Part shown: positions 25,512-33,516 of the stretch, piece by piece
Layout of the letters: each line of letters begins with the position of its first letter
Position numbering within the stretch: the first letter of the stretch is position 1
Assembly (NCBI GenBank): GCA_000421065.1
Contig: ATWD01000002.1
Location: forward strand, 620,001-684,000
Reading direction: 5' to 3'
Source: Acidobacteriaceae bacterium TAA 166
GTDB lineage: Bacteria; Acidobacteriota; Terriglobia; Terriglobales; Acidobacteriaceae
Length of the DNA stretch: 64,000 bases
The notes under the pieces: generated by a model
Databases searched by the model: none
What the model was told of the DNA's origin: nothing
Seen by the model: the letters and a program-made list of their open reading frames with translations, nothing else
Made by a program: the position numbers and the translations under genes

Positions 25512-25697
25512 AGACCAGCGCTGCCGCGCGGGGCGTGGGCCTCCCTTCGGTTCGGCGCAAACATCTTCGCAAGCGACCAACGGGAGCCCCCCCGAAGGCC
25601 CGCTACGCGTCACGAAGTGACCGCCCGTACCGGGGTCCCCACAAACAGGTCTTCGTTTGTGGGGTGGCCACGCGCAGTGGGCCCGGCCGGCAGGCCC
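25512..25697. repeat. Nested-palindrome element R11 (full form with extra hairpin)
   Basis: Starts GACCAGCGCTGCCGCGCGGG 4 bp after a stop and ends GGGCCCGGCCGGCAGGCC. Its core is almost the exact reverse complement of the R3 core. The extra hairpin CCCCACAAAC/GTTTGTGGGG is at 25637-25664, inverted relative to R4. Confidence 0.8.
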
Positions 25698-25741
25698 CAC
25701 TCGCATTTCCTCGCCCAATGCCTGAAAATAGAAGTTTGGCT

Positions 25742-28700
25742 ATGAGAGATCCGATGTCCGACCCGAATCTGAACCAGATCACCATCCGCGGAGCCCGCAC
25801 CCACAACCTCAAGGGCATCGACGTCGACATCCCCCACAACGCCCTCACGGTCGTCTCCGGCGTCTCCGGCTCGGGCAAGTCCTCCCTCGCCTTCGACACC
25901 GTCTACGCCGAGGGCCAGCGCCGCTACGTCGAATCCCTCTCCGCCTACGCCCGCCAGTTCCTCGAGCGCATCGAAAAGCCCGACGTCGACCACATCGACG
26001 GCCTCGCCCCCGCCATCGCCATCAAGCAGAAAAACCAGACCCGCAACCCGCGCTCCACCGTCGCCACCGCCACCGAGATCTACGACTATCTCCGCCTCCT
26101 CTACGCCCGCTGCGGCACCGTCACCTGCCTGCACTGCGGAGGCACCGTCAAGACCGACACCGTCGACGAGATCGTAGCCTCGCTGCTCAGCCTTCCGGAT
26201 GGAACCCGCCTCTACGCCCTCTTCCCCATCCAGCGCGCCGAGATCAAGCTCGAGCCCATGCAGCCCGCCTCCACCGAGGCCCCCGCCGAAGCTCCCAAAC
26301 CCAAAAAGACCGCCGCAAAAAAATCCATCAAACCCGCTAAGCCCGAGCCAGCCCTCGATCTCACCGACTCTCTCAAGGAGCGCCTCACCGAGCTTCGCCG
26401 TCGCGGCTACAACCGCCTCTTCCAAAACGGAAGTATCGTAGAGTTCTCCACCCCCGAGTCTCTCCTCGAACTCGACTTCACCCAGCCCATCTTTGTCCTC
26501 GTCGACCGCCTCGCCCTCTCCCCCGACATCCGCTCCCGCCTCGTCGACGCCATCGAGACCGGCTACCGTGAATCCGGCGAAGTGCAGTTCCAGATCGTCC
26601 CCCGCACTCCCCCACCCACACAAGAAGAGAGTGTCATCCTGAGTGCAGTCGAAGGATCTGCGGCTCCACACTCCACAGCACCGCGCACCCTCCGCTTCTC
26701 CGCCGCCTTCGAGTGCACCACCTGCCACCGCGCCTACCGCGAGCCCGAGCCGCGCCTCTTCTCCTTCAACAACCCCTACGGAGCCTGCCCGCGCTGCCAG
26801 GGCTTCGGCAACACCATCGACTTCGATCCCAACCTCATCATTCCCGACAAGTCGAAGACCCTCGCGCAAGGCGCCATCGCCCCCTGGACCACCACCAAGT
26901 ACCGCCCGCACCAGGCCGAGATGCTCCGCGCCGCCAAGGCAGCCAAAGTCCCCACCGACACCCCCTGGTACGACCTCACGCCCGAGCAGCAGCGCTTCAT
27001 CGAAGACGGCTCCGGCGGGTTCCCCGGCATCCGAGGCTTCTTCGCCTCGCTCGAGCAGAAAAAATACAAGCTCCACGTACGCGTCTTCCTCTCCAAATAT
27101 CGCGGCTACGCCACCTGTCCCGACTGCCGCGGTCAGCGCCTCCGCGCCGAAGCCCGCGCCGTCCTGCTCAACGACAAAAACATCTGCGAGGTCGCCTCCC
27201 TCACCGTCATCGGAGCCCGCGACTTCTTCGATTCCCTCCAACTCACGCCCTCACAGACCGAGATCGCCGGAAAGATCTTCGAAGAGGTCCGCCAGCGCAT
27301 CCACTTCCTCGACCAGGTCGGCCTCGACTACCTCACCCTCGACCGCCTCAGCTCCACCCTCTCAGGCGGCGAGAGCCAACGTATCCAGCTCGCAACGTCA
27401 CTCGGCTCGCGACTCGTCGGCGCGCTCTACGTTTTGGACGAGCCCTCCATCGGCCTCCACACCCGAGACACCGCCCGCCTCATCCACATCATGGAAGAGC
27501 TCCGCGACCTCGGCAACACCATCCTCGTGGTCGAGCACGACCCCGACGTCATCCGCGCCGCCGATCACCTCATCGACCTCGGCCCCGGCGCAGGCGAGCT
27601 CGGCGGCCAGCTCCTCGCAGCGGGAACCGTCCCCGAGGTCACCCACGATCCCAACTCCATCACCGGCCGCTACCTCTCCGGACGCTCCTCCATCCCCGTC
27701 CCCAAGCACCGCCGCGAGCCCGGCCGCGACCGCATCAAGCTCACCGGAGCCCGCATCCACAACCTCCGCGGCGTCGACATCGACATCCCCCTCAACATGC
27801 TCGTCTGCGTCACCGGAGTCTCCGGCTCCGGCAAATCCACCCTCGTCCACCAGGTCCTCTACCGCGCCCTCATCCAGGCCCTCGGCCAGGAGGGCGCATC
27901 CGACGGCGTCGATCCCACCCAGCTCTACCGCGAGCTCTCCGGCGCGCACCACCTCAACGACGTCGTCCTCGTCGACCAGTCCCCCATCGGCCGCACTCCG
28001 CGCTCCAACCCCGTCACCTACATCAAGGCCTTCGACGACATCCGCGCCCTCTTCGCCTCCCAGCCCGACTCCAAACGCAAAGGCCTTACCGCCGGACACT
28101 TCTCCTTTAATGTCCCCGGCGGCCGTTGCGACGTCTGCGAAGGCGACGGCACCGTCACCGTCGAGATGCAGTTCCTCGCCGACGTCGAGCTGCCCTGCGA
28201 AGAATGTAACGGAACACGTTACAAACCCTCCATCCTCGAGATCCGCTACAAGGGCAAGAACGTCCACGACGTCCTCAACATGACCGTCAAGGAGGCCCTC
28301 GTTTACTTCGCCGGCCACCCCAAGATCGTCGACAAGCTCTACGTCCTCGACGAGGTCGGCCTCGGCTACGTCCGTCTCGGCCAGTCCGCCACCACGCTCT
28401 CGGGCGGCGAAGCCCAACGCGTCAAGCTCGCCGCGCACCTCGCCACCACGCGCTCCAACTCCGCCCGCAGCTCCAACGACGCCGCGGCGAAGGCGCGCAG
28501 CCGTACCCTCTACATCCTCGACGAGCCCACCACCGGTCTGCACTTCGATGACGTCGCCAAGCTCCTCGCGGCCTTCCGCAAGCTCATCGAAGGCGGAGGC
28601 TCCCTGCTCGTCATCGAGCACAATCTTGATGTCATCAAGTCCGCCGACTGGGTCATCGACATGGGCCCCGAGGGCGGCTCCCGCGGAGGCCAGGTCATCG

Positions 28701-28822
28701 CCACCGGAACCCCGGAGGAGATCGCCGCCAACCCGGCCTCGCACACCGGCCACTGGCTCGCCCCCGTACTCTCCCCATCCACACCGCGCCCCGAGCCTAA
28801 GCTCCAACCCGCGACTCCCTAG
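25742..28822 (+). CDS. uvrA: Excinuclease ABC subunit A
   Basis: DNA damage recognition ATPase of nucleotide excision repair. It has two ABC units: Walker A GKSS at residues 45-48 and a second near 695 (GVSGSGKSTL), with signatures LSGGESQRIQLA near 539 and LSGGEAQRVKLA near 886. Zinc-finger cysteines appear in ACPRCQGFG and in CDVCEG...CEECNG. At 1026 residues it is longer than most. The extra comes mainly from an Ala/Lys/Pro-rich insert (about residues 175-205) and a second insert near 290-312 that encodes the dispersed TGTCATCCTGAG repeat. Start ATG at 25742 or 25754. Confidence 0.97.
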   Translation: MRDPMSDPNLNQITIRGARTHNLKGIDVDIPHNALTVVSGVSGSGKSSLAFDTVYAEGQRRYVESLSAYARQFLERIEKPDVDHIDGLAPAIAIKQKNQTRNPRSTVATATEIYDYLRLLYARCGTVTCLHCGGTVKTDTVDEIVASLLSLPDGTRLYALFPIQRAEIKLEPMQPASTEAPAEAPKPKKTAAKKSIKPAKPEPALDLTDSLKERLTELRRRGYNRLFQNGSIVEFSTPESLLELDFTQPIFVLVDRLALSPDIRSRLVDAIETGYRESGEVQFQIVPRTPPPTQEESVILSAVEGSAAPHSTAPRTLRFSAAFECTTCHRAYREPEPRLFSFNNPYGACPRCQGFGNTIDFDPNLIIPDKSKTLAQGAIAPWTTTKYRPHQAEMLRAAKAAKVPTDTPWYDLTPEQQRFIEDGSGGFPGIRGFFASLEQKKYKLHVRVFLSKYRGYATCPDCRGQRLRAEARAVLLNDKNICEVASLTVIGARDFFDSLQLTPSQTEIAGKIFEEVRQRIHFLDQVGLDYLTLDRLSSTLSGGESQRIQLATSLGSRLVGALYVLDEPSIGLHTRDTARLIHIMEELRDLGNTILVVEHDPDVIRAADHLIDLGPGAGELGGQLLAAGTVPEVTHDPNSITGRYLSGRSSIPVPKHRREPGRDRIKLTGARIHNLRGVDIDIPLNMLVCVTGVSGSGKSTLVHQVLYRALIQALGQEGASDGVDPTQLYRELSGAHHLNDVVLVDQSPIGRTPRSNPVTYIKAFDDIRALFASQPDSKRKGLTAGHFSFNVPGGRCDVCEGDGTVTVEMQFLADVELPCEECNGTRYKPSILEIRYKGKNVHDVLNMTVKEALVYFAGHPKIVDKLYVLDEVGLGYVRLGQSATTLSGGEAQRVKLAAHLATTRSNSARSSNDAAAKARSRTLYILDEPTTGLHFDDVAKLLAAFRKLIEGGGSLLVIEHNLDVIKSADWVIDMGPEGGSRGGQVIATGTPEEIAANPASHTGHWLAPVLSPSTPRPEPKLQPATP
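26631..26665. repeat. TGTCATCCTGAG dispersed repeat read through in uvrA
   Basis: TGTCATCCTGAGTGCAGTCG continuing AAGGATCTGCGG, kept in frame and translated as VILSAVEGSAA. A related intergenic copy lies at 12597. It falls in a variable part of UvrA. Confidence 0.75.
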
Positions 28823-28830
28823 GCATAGCG

Positions 28831-28876
28831 GACATGCGCTGCCGCGCGAGCCCACTGCGCTCGGCCGGCAGGCCAT
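28831..28876. repeat. Nested-palindrome element R10 (compact form)
   Basis: GACATGCGCTGCCGCGCG, GCCCACTGCGC and TCGGCCGGCAGGCCAT: both ends with only about 10 bp between. It starts 8 bp after the uvrA stop. Confidence 0.65.
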
Positions 28877-28918
28877 TCTCTTCCTCCCAAAATCACTTCA
28901 TGCGAAAATCGCTGTGCG

Positions 28919-29920
28919 ATGACCCCAGCACGAACGATTGCTCTCGCCCTCCTTGCCGCCACCCTCGCCTCCCCCTCCGCACTCTCTCAAGGCGCCAAAG
29001 TTAGCTCTCCCCCCGAGCTCGCCCGAGTAGCCGACCAGCTCAAGCCCGGCGAATGGGTCTGGGCCCCCACCGTCGCTCCCTCCGGCCCCGTCCTCATCTA
29101 CGTCGACCTCTCCCGCCAGCGCGCCACCGTCTACCGCAACGGCGTCCGCATCGCCGTCTCCACCATCTCCTCCGGCAAGCTCCACCACGACACTCCCACC
29201 GGCGTCTTCACCATCCTCCAGAAGGCCGCAAAACATCGCTCCACAAAATACAACAGCGCTCCCATGCCCTACATGCAGCGCCTCACCTGGGACGGCGTCG
29301 CCCTCCACGCCGGCGGCCTCCCCGGCTATCCTGAAAGCCATGGCTGCATCCACCTCCCCTACACCTTCTCGCAGCAGCTCTTCACCATCACCACGCTCGG
29401 CGCCACCGTCGTCGTCGAAGGCAACGCCATCAACCACATCACCACCACCGACGGCAGCCTCCTCGCCCCCATGAGCGCCGCCGGAACCCCCGTCACCGAA
29501 ACCCACCTCGACAACGCGGAGTTTCGCTGGCAGCCCGAAAAATCCCCCACCGGCCCCCTCACCATCATCATCTCCAAGCACGACCAGCGCATCGTCGTCC
29601 TCCGCAACGGCGTCGAGATCGGCCGCAGCGTCGCCCAGATCAACGACGACGACCCTGGCTCCCACGTCATCGACTACACCGCCGACGCCCAGGGAAAGCC
29701 GCGCTGGATCTACGTCGGTCTCCCCGGCCACGACAACGACGCCGGACGCGAGCTCGACGAGGCCACCCTCAACCGCGTTCACATGCCCCGGACTTTTTAT
29801 GAGGACATCCACGCGGCCCTGACGCCGGGCAGCACCACCATCCTCGTCACTCAATCCAGCGTGGGAGCTGAAGCAGGAAAGAAGATCACCATCCTCGACA
29901 GCGTCGTTCCCAAGCCCTGA
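28919..29920 (+). CDS. L,D-transpeptidase (YkuD) family protein
   Basis: Exported cell-wall enzyme expected to form 3-3 peptidoglycan cross-links or attach proteins to peptidoglycan. Signal peptide is residues 1-24. The YkuD domain spans about 55-165, with the catalytic HAGGLPGYPESHGCIHLP (Cys near 142). The second half (from about 200) repeats the opening strands of the domain, GPLTIIISKHDQRIVVLRNG versus GPVLIYVDLSRQRATVYRNG, but has no SHGC active site, so it may be a degenerate second copy. 333 residues; ATG at 28919. Confidence 0.88.
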   Translation: MTPARTIALALLAATLASPSALSQGAKVSSPPELARVADQLKPGEWVWAPTVAPSGPVLIYVDLSRQRATVYRNGVRIAVSTISSGKLHHDTPTGVFTILQKAAKHRSTKYNSAPMPYMQRLTWDGVALHAGGLPGYPESHGCIHLPYTFSQQLFTITTLGATVVVEGNAINHITTTDGSLLAPMSAAGTPVTETHLDNAEFRWQPEKSPTGPLTIIISKHDQRIVVLRNGVEIGRSVAQINDDDPGSHVIDYTADAQGKPRWIYVGLPGHDNDAGRELDEATLNRVHMPRTFYEDIHAALTPGSTTILVTQSSVGAEAGKKITILDSVVPKP

Positions 29921-29928
29921 CTTGAGTC

Positions 29929-30083
29929 CATTGGCCTGCCGGCGGGCCCACTACGCGTGGAGCGGTTACTTCATGACGCGTAGTGAGCCTTCGGCATGAG
30001 GCTCACGTTGGTCGCTTGCAAAAATTCTCACGCCGACCAGCAGGAGCCCCACGCGTAGTGAGCCTGTATGGGGCAACGCTTGC
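29929..30083. repeat. Nested-palindrome element R12 (full form, convergent gap)
   Basis: Begins CATTGGCCTGCCGGCGGGCC 8 bp after one stop and runs into GGGCAACGCTTGC, touching the TAG stop of the convergent MFS gene. It has the core CACGTTGGTCGCTTG facing CGCCGACCAGCAGGAG. It occupies the whole gap between two converging genes. Confidence 0.72.
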
Positions 30084-31250
30084 CTATGCCCCGGCCCCCA
30101 CCTGCGCCTCCCGCCGATTCATCGCCAGCAGCATCGGTCCCGCCGCCACCACCACGCCCGCCAGCACCACCATCCCCAGCGCGCGCTCCAGCCCCACCAT
30201 CACCGCCAGCCATCCGATCAGCGGAGGCCCGGCAAGAAACCCGAAGTACCCAATCGTCGAAAGCGCCGAGATCGCCGGTCCCGTCGCCATCTTCGTGCTC
30301 CTTCCCACCAGCGTCACCGCCACCGGAAAGATATTCGCAACTCCCACCCCCGTCAGCGCCAATCCCAAAACCGCCGCCACGATCGACGGCGACATCAGCG
30401 TGCACCCGAATCCCAGCGCAATCAGCGCCCCGCTCCCCGTCAGAATCGCCCCATGGCTGAACCTCCGCACCAGCCAGTCGCCCGCAAACCTCGCGCAGGC
30501 CATCGCAATCGCATACGCCGCATACCCCGCCGCCGCCAGCGAGAGGCTGGCCTTCATGTTCGACCGCAGGTACACGGCGGCCCAGTCGCCAATCGCTCCC
30601 TCGGCAAACAGCCCGAAGAAGGCGATCGTCGCCAGCCGCAGCAAAGAAGCATCCGGCAGCCTGAACCCCATCTTCCTCTCCGCCTCGCGATGCCCCGCCT
30701 CCTCCGTCACCAGCAGCGGAAGAGCCGCCAGCACCGCCGTCGCCAGCACCACCGAGCCCGTCGAAAGATTGAACCGCAACGTCTGCCCATGCTTCAGCAG
30801 CAGGCTCGTCACCCCCGCCCCAAACAGCCCGCCCAAACTCCAGCACCCCTGCAGCAGGCTCTGGCTCGACCGATGGAAGCGCCTCTCCAGCGCCACCGCC
30901 TGCGCGTTGATCGAGACATCGAACGCTCCCTTCGCTCCCCCAAACAGCGCGGCGCACAGCATCAACATCGCATGCGAGCTCGCCTGTGCCAGGCACGCCA
31001 GCATCGCAAAGTACGCCAGCGAGACCACCCGCACCACCCTCCTGCTCCCAAAGTGCGAGATCATCTGCCCTGCCACCGGCATCGTCACAATGGCCCCGCC
31101 CACCAGGCTCAGCAGAACCGTGCTCAACCCTCCATTCGTCAGGTGCAGGTTCTGCTTGAAGACCGGAACATGCGCAGCCCACAGCCCGAACCCCGTTCCA
31201 TCGGCCAGAAAAAGTAAAGCAAGCGCCCACTTGGGCCACTGAATCTCCAT
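30084..31250 (-). CDS. MFS transporter
   Basis: Major facilitator of 388 residues with 12 predicted membrane segments. The inter-helix 2-3 motif reads GQMISHFGSRRVVR. A central loop (EEAGHREAERKMG) separates the halves. The profile, with WAAHVPVFKQNLHLTNGGLSTVLLSLVGGAI, is like the fucose/sugar-permease-related FHS group, so a small carbohydrate or drug substrate is possible. The ATG at 31250 is chosen because family similarity starts there; the open frame to 31388 is not conserved. The stop lies on the edge of repeat R12. Confidence 0.82.
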   Translation of the reverse strand: MEIQWPKWALALLFLADGTGFGLWAAHVPVFKQNLHLTNGGLSTVLLSLVGGAIVTMPVAGQMISHFGSRRVVRVVSLAYFAMLACLAQASSHAMLMLCAALFGGAKGAFDVSINAQAVALERRFHRSSQSLLQGCWSLGGLFGAGVTSLLLKHGQTLRFNLSTGSVVLATAVLAALPLLVTEEAGHREAERKMGFRLPDASLLRLATIAFFGLFAEGAIGDWAAVYLRSNMKASLSLAAAGYAAYAIAMACARFAGDWLVRRFSHGAILTGSGALIALGFGCTLMSPSIVAAVLGLALTGVGVANIFPVAVTLVGRSTKMATGPAISALSTIGYFGFLAGPPLIGWLAVMVGLERALGMVVLAGVVVAAGPMLLAMNRREAQVGAGA

Positions 31251-31322
31251 GCAGCCATTAAACGCCTGTTCCGATCCATCGAAACAAATGAGCTGCCCGG
31301 GTGCCCCATATCTCGACTCTGA

Positions 31323-31352
31323 GATGCGGACATTCGAGCAAAGCTCGAACCG
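31323..31352. repeat. Family 3 repeat copy c
   Basis: GACATTCGAGCAAAGCTCGA then ACCG, with the TTCGAGC/GCTCGAA hairpin intact. It lies in the 351-bp gap upstream of the MFS gene. Confidence 0.55.
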
Positions 31353-31465
31353 TAGTGAAATCGCCAAGACGGCAGCGCAACATCCCATTACAAATCAATC
31401 CCCTACCCCACAAAACAAATCGAAATTCTTGACACGCCTGATAAAGTTAAATCAGGGAAATAACC

Positions 31466-31492
31466 AAGGCCCGGCCACCTCGGCTGGGCCTT
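31466..31492 (+). terminator. Intrinsic-terminator-like hairpin ahead of the TPR gene
   Basis: AAGGCCCGGCC-ACCTC-GGCTGGGCCTT, an 11-bp stem with one wobble, followed by TCCATTT. It lies between divergent genes, downstream of a TTGACA at 31429 and a CCTGAT/ATCAGG inverted repeat at 31437-31456, so it may end a short RNA or attenuate the TPR operon. Confidence 0.6.
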
Positions 31493-31601
31493 TCCATTTA
31501 AACTAGAATCCAGACCGGAAAACCAAGTCCGGACTCAACCAACCTGTTTTGAAGACTTTGCACACTTTTGACGGGAGGGGGGGACCCCAGAGGAGCAACC
31601 C

Positions 31602-32957
31602 ATGCACACGATGAACCTGAACCAGCGACGAATGAGCCGACGGCTCGTCGCCCCCGCAGCGCTCGCTCTCCTCCTCACCCTCTCGCTCCATGCCCAGCTG
31701 CCCGCCGGAACCCGCGACGTCTCGCAGCCCGAGACCCAGACCCAGCAGCAGGACCCGCTCCGCGCCCAGGCCGCCGAGGCGCTCTCGAAACAGGACTACG
31801 CGACTGCCGTGAAGCTCCTCTCCACCCTCTCCGAGAAGAACCCCAACGACGCCCGGGTCCTCTACAACCTCGGCTCCGCCCACGACGCCCTCGACCAGAG
31901 CTCCGAGGCCGAGGCCGCCTACCGGGGCGCGACCGCCGCCAGCCCGAACCTGCTCGAGCCGCACCTCGCCCTTGGCCTGCTCCTCGCCCGCATCGGTAAG
32001 ACCTCCGCCGCGCACACCGAACTCGCCGCCGCGGCCACCGTCCCGAACGGCGATCCCGCCCTCCGCGGCCGCGCCTACCGCGCCCTCGCCCGCCTCGACC
32101 AGGCGGGAAATCCAGCCGGCGCCAGCGACGAGCTGCTCAACGCCCTCAAGCTCTCCCCCGAAACCCCCGACGACATTCTTCTCACCGGCGAGCTCGCCGA
32201 GGCGAACAACGACCCCGCCGGAGCCGAGGCCGCCTACCGACGGCTCCTCGCCGCCGACCCCGACAACACCCAGGCGACCGCCGCCCTCGTCCACCTCCTC
32301 ATCCGCCAGCAGAAGACCGACCAGGCCGAGACCGCGCTGACCGCCGCCCTCCAGAAGTACCCCGACGACGTCCCCCTCAACACCCAGCTCGCCGCTCTCT
32401 ACGAGGCACAGAACAAGCCCGAGCAGGCGCTCCCGATCGTCGAGAAGCTCCATGCCGCCCAGCCCCGCGACCCGGCCATCGCCCGCCTGCTCGCCCGTCT
32501 CTACGCCCGCGGCGGAGCCTACGACAAGGCGCTCGCGCTCTACTCCGCGCTCGCGTCCGCCACGCCCGGCGACCCCACCTTGCTCGACGATCAGGCCGAC
32601 GCCCTGATCCGTCTGCGCCGGTCATCCGAGGCCGAGCCCCTGCTCCAGCGCGCCGTCGCCGCCCCGAAGGCGTTTCCCAGCACCGAGTCTTACGCCGCCG
32701 CCCTCAGCCGCCTCGCCTTCGCCGCCAGTAGTAACAACGATCCAACCACAGTCTTGCGCGCGCTTGAGCTTCGTGCTAGAGTGCAGCCACAAACGCCTTC
32801 GACGATCTTTCTCGCGGCGACGGCGCACGATAAGCTCCACCAGGTCAAGGAGGCATCGGACCTGTATAAACAGTTCCTCGCGGCCGCCAAGGGCCAGTTT
32901 CCAGACGAAGAGTGGGAGGCGAAGCACCGGCTGATCGCGCTCGAACACACGAAGTAG
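31602..32957 (+). CDS. Secreted TPR-repeat protein
   Basis: A 451-residue protein with a signal peptide (hydrophobic LVAPAALALLLTLSLHAQ, cleavage near residue 32) followed by about ten tetratricopeptide repeats. Examples are ALSKQDYATAVKLLSTLSEKNPNDARVLYNLGSAHDALDQ and AAYRRLLAADPDNTQATAALVHLLIRQQ. TPR solenoids bind partner proteins; the partner is unknown. AGAGGAG lies 7 bases before the ATG. Two small exported helical proteins follow on the same strand and probably belong to the same unit. Confidence 0.85.
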   Translation: MHTMNLNQRRMSRRLVAPAALALLLTLSLHAQLPAGTRDVSQPETQTQQQDPLRAQAAEALSKQDYATAVKLLSTLSEKNPNDARVLYNLGSAHDALDQSSEAEAAYRGATAASPNLLEPHLALGLLLARIGKTSAAHTELAAAATVPNGDPALRGRAYRALARLDQAGNPAGASDELLNALKLSPETPDDILLTGELAEANNDPAGAEAAYRRLLAADPDNTQATAALVHLLIRQQKTDQAETALTAALQKYPDDVPLNTQLAALYEAQNKPEQALPIVEKLHAAQPRDPAIARLLARLYARGGAYDKALALYSALASATPGDPTLLDDQADALIRLRRSSEAEPLLQRAVAAPKAFPSTESYAAALSRLAFAASSNNDPTTVLRALELRARVQPQTPSTIFLAATAHDKLHQVKEASDLYKQFLAAAKGQFPDEEWEAKHRLIALEHTK

Positions 32958-33042
32958 CAACCTGGTAACAAACGTCGACTCCGCTGACTGTTGAAGCCAC
33001 CTGAAGCCGGACGCTCCGAACAAGAGTTTCGCGAGGTGCGTT

Positions 33043-33501
33043 ATGAGAATCGTCCTTCGATCGTTTGCTCTTCTGCTCCTTCTCGTCCCGGCCAGCACAC
33101 CGTCCCGCGCGGCCGACCGGCTCGCGGCCCTCGATGAACAACAGCTCCTTCAGCTGGAACAGCGCGCCGAGCAAGCCAGCCCGCGCGATCAGTGCTTCCT
33201 CTACACCGAGCTGGTCGCGGCAATGACCGATCTCGCCGGACAACAGCTGCGCGACGGCGACCCTGGCCGCGCCACCGCGACTCTCAAGAAGGTCGCTGAA
33301 TATACACAGCGGATCCAGACCAGCCTGACCCGCGACGCCAAGCGCCTCAAGAACGCCGAGAAGGTGATGCACGACACCACCTATCGCCTGAGCCAATACC
33401 TGCACTCGGCCTCGTACGAAGACCGGCCCACCCTGCAAGCCACGCTCAAGCAGCTCAATCAGGTGCAGTCGCAGATCCTGACGCAGGTCTTCAGCCACTA
33501 A
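33043..33501 (+). CDS. Small exported helical protein
   Basis: A 152-residue protein with a signal peptide (residues 1-23, ending SRAA). The rest is predicted almost entirely helical with heptad-like stretches (LAALDEQQLLQLEQRAEQ, TLKQLNQVQSQILTQV). There is one cysteine. No family recognised. It lies 85 bp after the TPR gene and 15 bp before the next gene, so an operon is likely. Confidence 0.65.
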   Translation: MRIVLRSFALLLLLVPASTPSRAADRLAALDEQQLLQLEQRAEQASPRDQCFLYTELVAAMTDLAGQQLRDGDPGRATATLKKVAEYTQRIQTSLTRDAKRLKNAEKVMHDTTYRLSQYLHSASYEDRPTLQATLKQLNQVQSQILTQVFSH

Positions 33502-33516
33502 GCTACAATCGGCCGC

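Noticed and set aside
25535..25741. 69-codon N-terminal extension of uvrA
   Set aside because: It is encoded by repeat R11, so it is an accidental open frame.
1435..30083. CRISPR array interpretation of the repeated elements
   Set aside because: Copies are kilobases apart in separate intergenic gaps, in both orientations, with no regular spacers and no cas genes.
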